Part shown: in pieces, positions 27,716 to 36,993 of the stretch | Numbering within the stretch: the first letter of the stretch is position 1 | Layout of the letters: each line of letters starts with the position of its first letter | Assembly (NCBI GenBank): GCA_963736595.1 | Contig: CAVTPG010000011.1 | Coordinates: forward strand, 248,001 to 312,000 | Source: Parapontixanthobacter sp963736595 | Lineage (GTDB): Bacteria > Pseudomonadota > Alphaproteobacteria > Sphingomonadales > Sphingomonadaceae | Reading direction: 5' to 3' | Length of the DNA stretch: 64,000 nucleotides | Program-made: the position numbers and the translations under genes | Notes under the pieces: generated by a model | The model's database searches: none | What the model was told of the DNA's origin: nothing | The model's input: only the letters and a program-made list of their open reading frames with translations

Positions 27716-28967
27716 ATGCCCGGTCGCTTGATACAAACTTCGATGTTTAGGGGGTCCCTTGAGTTGCACCATTATCCTGATGCCAAGGCTGTAGTTCGCG
27801 CCCTCGCGCCGGACGAACCTGTCATTCTTAACCGTCCGCACGCCGCCGCGCGTGCTGCCCGCTTCTTTACCGAGAAGTTTCCGGGCAAGTCGCTTTATGC
27901 GGTGAAGGCCAATCCTTCGCCCGATTTGCTGCGCGTTTTGTGGGATTCGGGCATCACCCATTACGATGTCGCCTCGATTGCAGAAGTGCGCCTTGTCGCG
28001 GCGACACTGCCAGATGCAACGCTGTGCTTCATGCATCCGGTAAAGACTGCGCGGGCGATTGCCGAAGCTTACCACGAACATGGCTGCAAAACATTCAGCC
28101 TGGACACCATCGAAGAGCTGGAAAAAATTGTCGAGGCTTGCCGCGATTCCGATGGCAATGCGGCCACCGATTTGCGTCTGTGCATCCGCTTGCGCGTGTC
28201 GAGCGAATATTCCGAATTGTCGCTGGCCAGCAAATTCGGCTGCGATCTGACCGAAGCGCCTGCCTTGTTGCAGGAAGCGCGGCAGCATTGCGACTGGCTG
28301 GGCGTGTGTTTCCATGTCGGCAGTCAGGCGATGACGCCGTTCGCTTATGTGCAAGCGATCGAGCGGGTGCGCGTCGCCATTGCCGAAGCCAGCGTGGTGA
28401 TCGATATGGTCGATGTCGGGGGCGGTTTTCCAAGCGTCTATCCCGGCATGGAGCCGCCACCGCTGGAAGATTATTTCACCATCATCCACAAGCAGTTTTA
28501 TTCGCTGCCAATCGCTTACAATGCGGAATTGTGGTGCGAGCCGGGCCGCGCGCTGGCGGCGGAATATTCCTCGCTCATTGTGCGGGTGGAAAAACGTCGG
28601 GGCGACGAATTGTACATCAATGACGGAGCGTATGGCGCATTGTTCGATGCGGCCCATGTCGGGTGGAATTTCCCGGTGCAGGCACTGGACGATGACCGCG
28701 CCGAGGCGGACGTCGATTTCGCATTTTACGGGCCAACCTGTGACGATGCCGACTATATGCAGGGGCCATTTGCGCTGCCGCAGGACATTCAGGCGGGCGA
28801 TTACATCGAGATCGGGATGCTTGGCGCTTATGGAGCGGCGATGAAGACCGGCTTTAACGGGTTCGGCGATGCTGTGCAGGTCACAGTTTCCGACGAGCCG
28901 ATGGCAAGCCTGTATGATGGCAGCCGCCTGCGTCCAGCGGCAAATAACTGTGGTCAATCTGCGCTAA
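27716..28967 (+). CDS. Ornithine/diamino acid decarboxylase, fold III PLP, frame disturbed at its last codons
   Basis: PLP-dependent decarboxylase (about 416 residues after correction), most likely ornithine decarboxylase making putrescine, though lysine decarboxylase is not excluded. PLP lysine in SLYAVKANPSPDLL; glycine loop VDVGGGFPSVYPG; AELWCEPGRALAAEYSSL; catalytic Cys in GPTCDDADYM. ATG 27716 has AGGGGAC at good spacing. Near the end, removing one T at about 28949 changes NNCGQSALSK into NNVVNLR followed by a stop at 28965-28967, the usual short ending; uncorrected, the frame runs on to 29257 over the sigma-factor gene. The corrected end overlaps the convergent sigma gene by 14 bases. 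Confidence 0.85.
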
Positions 28968-30183
28968 GCAAATTCGCGGCACATTCCGCGCGGCGTCGCG
29001 TCAGCCATTCGCGCTCCACCGGATTGGTTTGGGCCGCAATGGCTCGGTCATATTCGCGGACCGCATCCTCCCATCGCTCCGTGCGGTATAATAGCCCTGC
29101 GCGAACGGCATGGTACGCGGCATTGCCCGCGACGCTTTCCGCCGGAATAGTGTCGAGATCGGCCAGAGCGGCTTCGGGTCCGTGGACGTGCGCAAACGCA
29201 ACCGCGCGATTGATCTGCGTAAAAGGACTTGGCTCGACCAGTGCCAGGCGGTCGTAAGCGGCCAGCACTTTGCGCCAAATTTCGCCCACGTCGCCGCTGC
29301 GGTCACAGGACCAAATCGCTTGTAGCTCCGCTTTGATCGTTCGTGCGGACTGAGCGTTTTCGCCTGACAGCGCTTTGTTCAGATGCGCCGTAGCGCGTTC
29401 AATGAGCGTGCTATCCCACTGAGCGCGATCCTGCTCGGACAAGGGCACCATATTGCCCATCGCATTCACACGCGCAGGCCGCCGTGCTTCGGAAAACATC
29501 AGCGCTGCAGCCAAGGCGTGCGTGTCCTGACTATCGGGCATCATGGTGGCGAGCATCGCCGACAGATCGATCAATTCTGTCGCAAAATGCGCATCCACGC
29601 TCGTGCCGGACGCATCGCCGTGGCCCCTGGCATAAGCGATTTCGATCGTGCTAAGCACAGCTTCCAACCGCTCTTGCCAGAAGCGCGCATCGGGAATTTC
29701 GAACAAAATGCCAGCGCCCGCCAGTTTGCGTTTCGCTCGGGCCAGTCGCTGCGAAATGGTCGGCGCAGCGATCAGAAAGGCTTGCGCCACTTGTCCCGCA
29801 GTCATCCCGCACACAGTTGTCAGCGTCAGCGCTATGCGGTCGGTCAAATTGATCGCCGGATGGCAGCAGGCGAAAATCAGCGCCAGTCGATGGTCGGGAA
29901 TGGTGTGCAGAGCCATCTCAATTGCGCTTTCGCCAATGCTGTCGCGTGTCGCATCACTTCGCACGCGAAGCTGCCGTGTGCGATCGATTACGATTCGGGT
30001 AGCCACGCGGTAAAGCCATGCTGCCCAGTCTTGGACCGGCTCGGATCGCTGTGCCGCCCGCAGGCAGGCTTCGGCAAAAGCCTCTTCCGCCAGATCGAGA
30101 TTGCCGCAATGTTTGGCGAGCGCTGCAATCAGTTGCAAACGCTCGCCAGAGACAATCGCGGTCAGTGACGCATTCGCCGCCAA
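28954..30183 (-). CDS. ECF42-type RNA polymerase sigma factor with C-terminal extension
   Basis: Sigma factor of 409 residues, much longer than a normal ECF. Region 2 (about 10-85; LAEEAFAEACLRAAQ, WLYRVATRIVIDRTR) and region 4 (about 115-165; RIALTLTTVCGMTAGQVAQA) are followed by a 240-residue C-terminal extension with SEARRPARVNAMGNMVPLSEQ, QINRAVAFAHVHG and TPR-like repeats. This architecture, next to a DGPF protein, defines the ECF42 group, which has no anti-sigma factor; the extension itself is thought to control activity. The start is a TTG at 30183, eight bases after the DGPF gene stop; no ATG or GTG lies upstream of region 2 in frame. Confidence 0.88.
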   Translation of the reverse strand: MAANASLTAIVSGERLQLIAALAKHCGNLDLAEEAFAEACLRAAQRSEPVQDWAAWLYRVATRIVIDRTRQLRVRSDATRDSIGESAIEMALHTIPDHRLALIFACCHPAINLTDRIALTLTTVCGMTAGQVAQAFLIAAPTISQRLARAKRKLAGAGILFEIPDARFWQERLEAVLSTIEIAYARGHGDASGTSVDAHFATELIDLSAMLATMMPDSQDTHALAAALMFSEARRPARVNAMGNMVPLSEQDRAQWDSTLIERATAHLNKALSGENAQSARTIKAELQAIWSCDRSGDVGEIWRKVLAAYDRLALVEPSPFTQINRAVAFAHVHGPEAALADLDTIPAESVAGNAAYHAVRAGLLYRTERWEDAVREYDRAIAAQTNPVEREWLTRRRAECAANLLSAD

Positions 30184-30190
30184 AGTCGCT

Positions 30191-30526
30191 TTATTCGCCG
30201 ACGCAAGGCCGGATCTCCACCGATCCGTTGCCGATCATCGGGATGTCGCGTGCAATCGCCATCGCTTCGTCCAGGCTGGCCGCTTCGACCAGATAGAACC
30301 CGCCCAATTGCTCGCGTGCTTCGGCAAACGGACCGTCATGGAATTCGACTTTCTCGCCCGCCCGGTTCAGCGTGGTTGCCGTGTCGGGCGCTTGCAAGCC
30401 TTCTCCGCCGACGATGACGGACGCGTTGGCTTCGCCGAATTCGGTGTGGCGTTTGATGATCTCTTCCCACGCGCCGTCCTTGGCGTAGGACGCGTGATCT
30501 TCGTGGATCATAAGGGCGTATTTCAT
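30191..30526 (-). CDS. YCII/DGPF-domain protein, ECF42 partner
   Basis: Protein of 111 residues beginning MKYALMIHED, with the diagnostic EFHDGPFAEAREQLGGFYLV block. ATG 30526 is chosen over the upstream end of the open frame because GGAGA lies just before it and homologues begin MKYMLLI. The DGPF fold is a ferredoxin-like dimer of unclear enzymatic role. It is first in a two-gene unit with the ECF42 sigma factor. In other bacteria the ECF42 sigma directs transcription of DGPF genes. Confidence 0.92.
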   Translation of the reverse strand: MKYALMIHEDHASYAKDGAWEEIIKRHTEFGEANASVIVGGEGLQAPDTATTLNRAGEKVEFHDGPFAEAREQLGGFYLVEAASLDEAMAIARDIPMIGNGSVEIRPCVGE

Positions 30527-30663
30527 TGCAAATCTCCGTTCAGGAAGGCGCACCAATTCACGCCTTCTATCACAAGACGTGCCACGCCTCACCATTATGA
30601 CATTTGTCTGAAATTTTATTTGCGAACCGCGCGAATGGCGGTCGGATGACATCGACTTAGCGA

Positions 30664-31685
30664 TCACGCCGGAACGAATTCGCCTTGACCGGTGCCGATT
30701 ATGACAGCGCTTATCGAGAGGGTCGCGCCATCACTTCTGTTCTGCCCGGCTCCGATTACCAGACCCATTTCAGCGCCCGATGGTCCAAAAAACCAGCCAC
30801 CGAAAGTGCCGCTAGCCATGTTATCCGACGAAGTAATGGTCATGAGTTCCGAAAAGTTTTGCTCGGTGCCGTCAATTGTTGTCTCACCGCTGACCACTCC
30901 GAACGAAACTTCGTCATCAGACAGACTTCCGTCTGGCTGATACTGCCGCCCGATCAAATTCATACTAAGCGTAATTAGACCCGTATCGGGCTTTGCTCGG
31001 AAATCGATGGTGGTGCGATCGAGTGCATATTGTTCTGAAGCTCGACCGTCGTTGAAGTCGACGTACACATCCCCCCGCACGCCATAATTGCTGTAGCTGA
31101 TGAAGCCGGAGGTTTCGGTCACATCGGGGATTTTGTCTTCTAGCGCTGTCGGAACGCCAATAACACACTGGAAAATTCCCAAAGTGCTGTCCGGTAAAGG
31201 AGAGGCGACAACAACATCGCGCACATATTCAGGTGTTGCAGTTAAAGCACGGGGAAAATTATATGCAAACCGCAACGGGCGATTTTGCAAATCCCGCCTT
31301 TCATACACGACTTTGTTAGGACGATCATCTTCAGCCAAATCAGGTGGGCCAAAAGACAGCGCCGTATCGAAGCTGATCAATCCAGTGGCAGGAGAAATGG
31401 TCCAGATATCGGTGGCTTCGGTGTATGAAATCCCGAAACCTTCCGTGAATGATGAAGCAAGGAGTCAGCGCCTCCGGCCAGACCAAGCCGAGCGCCCGTA
31501 CATGCACTGTCGAAACTTTGATTGCCGGTAAGTTCGGCAAATTTGTCATAGCTAATAGGCGTGGGTGTCGGCACAGGCGTCGCGGTTCCACCTCCGGTGG
31601 GTGGCGGGGCTGAACTGGAATCACCACCTCCGCAAGCTGCAAGCAATGACAATGCGCAGATCGCGCTTATTGTGTTGTATTTCAT
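30664..31685 (-). CDS. Surface lipoprotein with TbpB-like barrel, frame interrupted at about 31462
   Basis: N-terminal lipobox signal MKYNTISAICALSLLAACGG, then a Pro/Thr-rich linker (APPPTGGGTATPVPTPTP), then a beta-rich domain ending GTFGGWFFGPSGAEMGLVIG, which resembles the C-lobe barrel motif (GxFyGPxAxExGG) of transferrin-binding-protein-B-like lipoproteins. The frame breaks after GGADS; restoring one C (CCC read as CC) at about 31462 joins it to SSFTEGFGISYTEATDIWT and the rest. The span is one base short of a multiple of three. The ligand is unknown; a solute- or heme-binding role is only inference. No TonB receptor is adjacent. Confidence 0.75.
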
Positions 31686-31762
31686 GCTGACCCCGCCAGT
31701 AAAAAGATAGCGGCAAAAAACCGCATCATTCCAATTATGTCAAGGCTTGTGTAGCTAATTCT

Positions 31763-33220
31763 TTAACGGCCGCGCCGCCATGCGCGGACCTTCTCGTACA
31801 GGCCCAACTTGACCAGCATCGTAGCGATTAAATGCTTGGTTTTGTGGCCCGCAAACCCTTTCAGCTTCTGGCCCAGCGTTTCGGGGTTGATCGCTCGATC
31901 CAGCAACTTTGGGCGCATTTGCCGGATCAATTCGACATACAGGCGATGGCCACGCTTGCCGCGCTCGGTTTCGGGGATGGCAATCATCGCCATCAGCAAA
32001 TCGCGGCACGTATATGGCGTCATCCACCATCCGCCATGCCCCATGATGTTGTAATTGGCCGAAATCCAGCGCGACAGACGCAATTCCCAATACAGCATAT
32101 CGGAAACGGGCACGCCGCTGGTCCTGCTCGCCTGACGTGCGCCATCCAGCCAGCTTTGCGCTTCTTCGAGAAAAAGGGGCTTCAGATCATCGGGCAAGTG
32201 ACTGATTTCAAGGACATCCTGCGCATCGATATTTTCCGAGCCCGGCCATGAATAATAGGCACGTCCGATCCCGCTGGCCCAGCCTGATACGATCAATTTG
32301 CCGGATAGTGGCTCTTGTTGCGACAAAGCAGCCCACTCTTCAAAACGAGGCGCCTGCATCCCTTCGGTCGCGCGGATGGTATCGCGCATCGCTTGCGGAA
32401 TATTGTCATCGGCGTGCAGCTTGTGATGCTCAAGGTCGAGCGTGTTGGCGATCCAAGTAGCCAATTCAATGTCGGTATGGCCCTCCGGCGTGGCGTGGGT
32501 GTCTTCGATCGTAAACGCGATGGAGCGCGTCTTGGCATCGGGCGCAAGTGACAGGGCGGCTGCCAACACGCGGCTGTCATAGCCTCCGGTCAAAGCCAGC
32601 GCAGTCGGTGATCGTGCCAAGATGCCGGTCCAGATGCCGGTCAGTATCGCGACGATATGCGGTACGCTGTCCTCCAAGGAGCGGCGATCAAGCGGCTCAG
32701 GCGCAAAGCGTTTTGCTTCGAATGCGGCCAAATCGAGCCGGTGATTGGTCAGTAGTGCGTAAACACCGTCATATTCGGTATCGGTTGCTACGAAAGCTGC
32801 GCCCGAATGCCAGCCGGTCAGGCGGTGACTGTCGTACTCCGGGCGGTGTTTGCGCTTGAGGGACGGATCGACATGGGCCAGCAAAGCGGCGCTCGAACCG
32901 GCCACGCCTTGCGACCAGGTCAGCGCCATCGAGCCATCGCCAAACACTTGCGGCTGATCGCCGAGGTCGAATATCGCCCATCGTCCGGCAAGGCGCGCAT
33001 GGTTTTCCGGCAGGCTGGCGGCAATGTCCTGATTGCTTTTGTCCGGCTCTGCCCAATCGATCGCATGGCCAACCAGCACCGTTGTCTCGTGTCGTGCAAT
33101 CGGCAGATCGGGAGAGTAGTGGAACTGCCATGCGCCAACCTGCTCGGTTAGAAAGCCATCGGGTTTGGCTTCGGGATCCTTGTTGCAGAGAAATTGCATA
33201 GGGAAAGGACGTGAAGACAA
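31763..33220 (-). CDS. Asparagine-synthase-like ATP pyrophosphatase-domain protein, no N-terminal cysteine
   Basis: Protein of about 485 residues. The C-terminal half has an asparagine synthetase-type PP-loop in LALTGGYDSRVLAAAL, the AMP-forming site that adenylates a carboxylate. The N-terminal half looks like a degenerate class II glutaminase domain without the required Cys at position 2, so it should not use glutamine. A start cannot be fixed: TTG 33220 follows AAGGA, while GTG 33277 and ATG 33199 are alternatives. Relatives occur in peptide-natural-product (lasso peptide) and polysaccharide loci, but no precursor peptide or protease is seen here. The substrate is unknown. Confidence 0.75.
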   Translation of the reverse strand: MSSRPFPMQFLCNKDPEAKPDGFLTEQVGAWQFHYSPDLPIARHETTVLVGHAIDWAEPDKSNQDIAASLPENHARLAGRWAIFDLGDQPQVFGDGSMALTWSQGVAGSSAALLAHVDPSLKRKHRPEYDSHRLTGWHSGAAFVATDTEYDGVYALLTNHRLDLAAFEAKRFAPEPLDRRSLEDSVPHIVAILTGIWTGILARSPTALALTGGYDSRVLAAALSLAPDAKTRSIAFTIEDTHATPEGHTDIELATWIANTLDLEHHKLHADDNIPQAMRDTIRATEGMQAPRFEEWAALSQQEPLSGKLIVSGWASGIGRAYYSWPGSENIDAQDVLEISHLPDDLKPLFLEEAQSWLDGARQASRTSGVPVSDMLYWELRLSRWISANYNIMGHGGWWMTPYTCRDLLMAMIAIPETERGKRGHRLYVELIRQMRPKLLDRAINPETLGQKLKGFAGHKTKHLIATMLVKLGLYEKVRAWRRGR

Positions 33221-33398
33221 AATGCAGGTTTCCTTGTGCTGGCGCAGCTTGCCGCTCGATAGACGCCATCCGCTCACCGGTAAACGCTAAGTCTTATGGA
33301 AATGTATCAGAAGTTTGAGAGGGTATATTCCGGCACAATCGCGCGGCTGCGTGTTAACGCGAATGGCCTTCCGCGCGGCGGTCAAAAGGTTGCGCGTG

Positions 33399-34103
33399 TC
33401 AGCCCTCGTCGAAACCGACAAAGCGCACGGCGTCCTCGACCGATTTGCGTTCGGTATAGACGGCGTTGGCCGCAAAGCTGTCATCGGGCCAGCCCAGCGC
33501 GACACAAATCATGATGACCTGATCATCGGCGATCTTGCCGTGTTCGCGCACCACCGGCGACTGCATAATGCCTTGCGAATTGATGACGCAGCCCAGCCCG
33601 CGCGACCATGCCGCATTGACCAGGGCATTGGTCACAGCGCCGCAATCGAAAGGCGCGATGTCGCTGCCCAGAAGCTCGCGATCATATGTGACGATGACCG
33701 ACACCGGCGCGTCGAACTGCCGGAACCCGCGCAAGACCCAGTCCTGCCGTCCTTCCTTGTCCTCGCGCTCGATCCCCATCGCACCGAAGAGCTGCTTGGC
33801 GACATCAACTTGCCGCGTGCGGTGATCGGGATGCTGGCCGTCATGTTTGCGGAATTCGCGGCTGTCGGGTTTTCCGGCCAGAATGCCGTCGGTGTTGCCT
33901 TGGCGGATCGCGTCCAGCGCTGCGCCTGTAACAACGGTGAAATTCCAGCACTGATTGTTGAAGCTGGACGGTGCGCGTATGGCCAGCGCCAGCACTTCGT
34001 TCAGAAGCTCGCGCGAGACCGGCTTGTCGAGAAATCCGCGAATGGACCGCCGACCGCGCACAACGTCATCATAAGTCGGGTGTTTGGCTGAGGCGTCACT
34101 CAC
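33399..34103 (-). CDS. Nitroreductase family FMN oxidoreductase
   Basis: Flavin oxidoreductase of 234 residues: VRGRRSIRGFLDKPVSRELL, AIRAPSSFNNQCWNFTVVT (FMN contacts) and NALVNAAWSRGLGCVIN are standard, followed by an ICVALGWPDDSFAAN segment. It begins with a GTG at 34103 that overlaps the hemA stop (GTGA), so it is translationally coupled to hemA; the open frame upstream to 34139 is within hemA. The substrate is unknown; coupling to tetrapyrrole synthesis is suggested by position only. Confidence 0.87.
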   Translation of the reverse strand: MSDASAKHPTYDDVVRGRRSIRGFLDKPVSRELLNEVLALAIRAPSSFNNQCWNFTVVTGAALDAIRQGNTDGILAGKPDSREFRKHDGQHPDHRTRQVDVAKQLFGAMGIEREDKEGRQDWVLRGFRQFDAPVSVIVTYDRELLGSDIAPFDCGAVTNALVNAAWSRGLGCVINSQGIMQSPVVREHGKIADDQVIMICVALGWPDDSFAANAVYTERKSVEDAVRFVGFDEG

Positions 34104-35320
34104 GCGGCTTTGGCAAGGTCCAGATCGAGCCGGTCCCAAATCTCGACCAGCGCATCACCCAATTCCTGCATCATCGCAGGCGTATGTGCGGGGCCGGGGG
34201 TGAAACGCAAACGCTCCGTCCCGCGCTGCACAGTGGGGAAATTGATCGGCTGCACATACATCCCGTATTCGGCCAGCAAGATGTCGCTGATTTTCTTGGC
34301 GCGCACCGGATCGCCCACCATCAGCGGGACGATATGCGTGGTGGAATCCATAATCGGCAGACCGCGTTCGCTCAAAACCGCTTTCAGCATCGCGGCATTC
34401 GCCTGCTGCGCCTCGCGCTCTTCACTCGATGATTTCAAATGCCGGACCGAAGCCAGCACGCCCGCTGCCAATACTGGCGATAGCGAAGTGGTGAAGATGA
34501 AGCCCGGCGCATAAGAGCGGATGCAGTCGATGATCTTCGTGTCCGCTGCGACATAGCCGCCCATGACACCGAACGCCTTGCCCAGCGTACCTTCGATCAA
34601 ATTGACGCGATCCGCTGCTTCGTCGCGCTCGGTAATGCCGCCGCCGCGCGGGCCGTACATTCCCACAGCGTGCACTTCATCGACATAGGTCAGCGCGTTG
34701 TAAGTTTCGGCAAGGTCGCAAATCGCATGGATCGGCGCGACATCGCCATCCATCGAATAGACGCTTTCGAAGGCAATGACTTTGGGCACATCAGGGTCTT
34801 CTGCGGCCAGCAATTCTTCCAGATGCACCAGATCATTATGACGGAACACGCGCTTTTCGCATCCGGCATTGCGAATGCCTGCGATCATGCTGGCGTGGTT
34901 TAATTCATCGGAGAAGATCACGCATCCGGGCAGCAATTTGGCAAGCGTCGACAAGGTCGCATCGTTCGAGACATAGCCACTGGTGAACAGCAGCGCGCCT
35001 TCCTTGCCGTGCAGATCAGCGAGTTCCTGCTCAAGCTGGACATGGTAATGCGTGTTGCCGCCGATATTGCGCGTGCCACCCGAACCCGCGCCGACATCGT
35101 GCAGCGCTTCTTCCATCGCTTCGATCACTTTGGGATGCTGGCCCATTGCAAGGTAATCGTTGGAGCACCACACGGTGATCGGCTTCGGCCCGTTATGGCC
35201 GTGGAAACAGCGCGCATTGGGATAGGCACCCTTGTTGCGCAGGATATCGATGAACACGCGATAGCGGCCCTCGGAGTGCAATCGCTCGATTGCCTTGTCG
35301 AAGATCAGGTTGTAATTCAT
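34100..35320 (-). CDS. hemA: 5-aminolevulinate synthase
   Basis: PLP-dependent condensation of succinyl-CoA and glycine, the C4 (Shemin) entry into heme synthesis, typical of alphaproteobacteria. Core blocks: KPITVWCSNDYLAMGQHPKV, GSGGTRNIGGNTHYHVQLE, PLP Lys in IEGTLGKAFGVMGGYVA, and YAPGFIFTTSLSP. The open frame extends to 35461, but ATG 35320 with AAGGACGG upstream and the family start MNYNLIFDKAI fix the N-terminus, giving 406 residues. The coupled nitroreductase follows. Confidence 0.96.
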   Translation of the reverse strand: MNYNLIFDKAIERLHSEGRYRVFIDILRNKGAYPNARCFHGHNGPKPITVWCSNDYLAMGQHPKVIEAMEEALHDVGAGSGGTRNIGGNTHYHVQLEQELADLHGKEGALLFTSGYVSNDATLSTLAKLLPGCVIFSDELNHASMIAGIRNAGCEKRVFRHNDLVHLEELLAAEDPDVPKVIAFESVYSMDGDVAPIHAICDLAETYNALTYVDEVHAVGMYGPRGGGITERDEAADRVNLIEGTLGKAFGVMGGYVAADTKIIDCIRSYAPGFIFTTSLSPVLAAGVLASVRHLKSSSEEREAQQANAAMLKAVLSERGLPIMDSTTHIVPLMVGDPVRAKKISDILLAEYGMYVQPINFPTVQRGTERLRFTPGPAHTPAMMQELGDALVEIWDRLDLDLAKAA

Positions 35321-35544
35321 CGCGGACCGTCCTTGGCCGAAATCCCGTAGCTGGCGTGTGGCGGTCAGATAATACCGCGGATCGGGTTTGACCACCGCGA
35401 TCTTTGCGAGCCATTCGCGATAAGCGATTCCGGCCCGGAACTCTGCGGATTTGCGTGACAAGTTGCGAATTTTGCAAACAGTCTGCGCTTTGATGCGTAC
35501 GGGGCCGAGTACAGGGGCGTGTACAGGAACGCCTGCCAGGACAC

Positions 35545-36375
35545 CTAAAAAATAGAAACGGCAGCGAATCCGAGGTTTTGCAGGGCAGGGCGGTACGGGT
35601 CCAGTCCGCTCTCGCTGCCCGTCGCGACGAAATAAGACGGTCCTTTTGCAAATTCCTGATCCTGCGTCAGATCGGCGATGCGCCGGGCAATTCCCTTGGC
35701 TCCATCGACCAGCGTAACCTCTGGTCCAAATGCTTGGGACAACTCATTGCGGATGAGCGGGAAGTGCGTGCAAGCCAGCACCAGCGTATCGATTCGCGCA
35801 CCATGCGCTTTTTCACGCAAGGCATCGGCCACTGCATCGATCGCGCTTTGGTCCACCGGCTCGCCGCGGATGCGCGCTTCGGCGGCCAGCACCAGTTCGG
35901 GCGCGGCATGGCGAACGAGCGTCTTGTTGCGCGCAAATTCGGCTTCAAGCTGATCGACATAAGGCTGCCGGATGGTGGCTTTCGTGCCGAGCAATCCAAT
36001 CACGTTGGTCTTGGTCATGGCGGCGGCGGGCTTGATCGCCGGAACCGTGCCGACAATCGGGATTTCCAGCACCTCACGCACCATCGACAGTGCAATCGTG
36101 CTGGCCGTGTTGCACGCGATACAAGCGAGGCGCGGACGGTACCGCTCGCTCATCCGGCCCAGCAATCCGGCCACCCGCGCGGCAATTTCCTGCTCGGATT
36201 TGTCGCCATAGGGCAAGCCTGCCAGATCGGCGGCGTAGATGACCGGCGTATGCGGCAGGAGGGCGCGCATCTCCGACAGGACGGTCAGACCGCCGACCCC
36301 GGAATCCAGCATCAGGATGGGCGCATCGGCGCGCGTCACATCCGGTGCGGAACGGGTTTCGTATTCGACAAGCAT
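35545..36375 (-). CDS. murI: Glutamate racemase
   Basis: Cofactor-independent racemase of 276 residues supplying D-glutamate for peptidoglycan. Both catalytic cysteines are present, in ACNTASTIALS and LVLACTHFPLI, and LMLDSGVGGLTVLSEM is the substrate-binding start. The gene is divergent from plsY, whose start is only 24 bases away (36375 versus 36400), so their promoters must overlap or lie in each other's coding regions. Confidence 0.95.
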   Translation of the reverse strand: MLVEYETRSAPDVTRADAPILMLDSGVGGLTVLSEMRALLPHTPVIYAADLAGLPYGDKSEQEIAARVAGLLGRMSERYRPRLACIACNTASTIALSMVREVLEIPIVGTVPAIKPAAAMTKTNVIGLLGTKATIRQPYVDQLEAEFARNKTLVRHAAPELVLAAEARIRGEPVDQSAIDAVADALREKAHGARIDTLVLACTHFPLIRNELSQAFGPEVTLVDGAKGIARRIADLTQDQEFAKGPSYFVATGSESGLDPYRPALQNLGFAAVSIF

Positions 36376-36399
36376 AAAGTGAGCAGTTAAAGACCGGCG

Positions 36400-36993
36400 A
36401 TGGGATTTGCTACGGAAAATGTGTGGGCTTTGCTGCTGGGCTATGCGCTTGGCTCAATCCCGTTCGGTTTGTTGCTGACGAAAATGGCCGGAATGGGCGA
36501 TGTGCGCGCAATCGGGAGCGGCAATATCGGCGCGACCAACGTACTGCGCACCGGGAACAAGCCGCTGGCGGCGGCAACGCTAATTCTCGACTTGATCAAA
36601 GGTTTGACGCCGGTGCTGCTGGCCAAAGTGTGGTTTCCCGATGCAGTCGGCTGGGCAGCGATGGGCGCAGTCCTGGGCCATTGCTTCCCTATCTGGCTCC
36701 GCTTCAAAGGCGGCAAGGGCGTCGCGACAAATGCGGGCGTGTCCTTCGGGCTCGCATGGCCCATTGGGCTGGCTTATGCTCTGGTGTGGCTGGCCGTGCT
36801 GGCCTTGTCACGCATTAGCTCACTTGCCGGAATGTGCGCCGTCGTGGCGGCTGCGATCGCCGCATTTGCGCTGGGATATCACGATTACATCGCGGTGCTG
36901 ATCGCGATTGCCGTGCTGATAATCTGGCTGCATCGCGCCAATATTCAGCGATTGCTGGCGGGCGAGGAGCCGCGCATCGGGTCGCCGAAATGA
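36400..36993 (+). CDS. plsY: Glycerol-3-phosphate acyltransferase PlsY
   Basis: Integral membrane enzyme of 197 residues using acyl phosphate to make lysophosphatidate. The three signature loops are visible: GSIPFGLLL, GSGNIGATNVLRTGNK and FKGGKGVATNAGVSFGL, with about five membrane helices. Its stop overlaps the dprA start (ATGA at 36990-36993), so the two are translationally coupled. Confidence 0.95.
   Translation: MGFATENVWALLLGYALGSIPFGLLLTKMAGMGDVRAIGSGNIGATNVLRTGNKPLAAATLILDLIKGLTPVLLAKVWFPDAVGWAAMGAVLGHCFPIWLRFKGGKGVATNAGVSFGLAWPIGLAYALVWLAVLALSRISSLAGMCAVVAAAIAAFALGYHDYIAVLIAIAVLIIWLHRANIQRLLAGEEPRIGSPK

Noticed and set aside
27659..28957. 432-residue minus-strand frame opposite the decarboxylase gene
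   Set aside because: Antisense to a PLP enzyme with clear motifs; no independent support.
27716..29257. Decarboxylase reading through to 29257 as one 513-residue protein
   Set aside because: The last residues have no family similarity and are antisense to the sigma factor; an extra T explains it.
33315..34091. 258-residue plus-strand frame opposite the nitroreductase gene
   Set aside because: Shadow of the nitroreductase codons.
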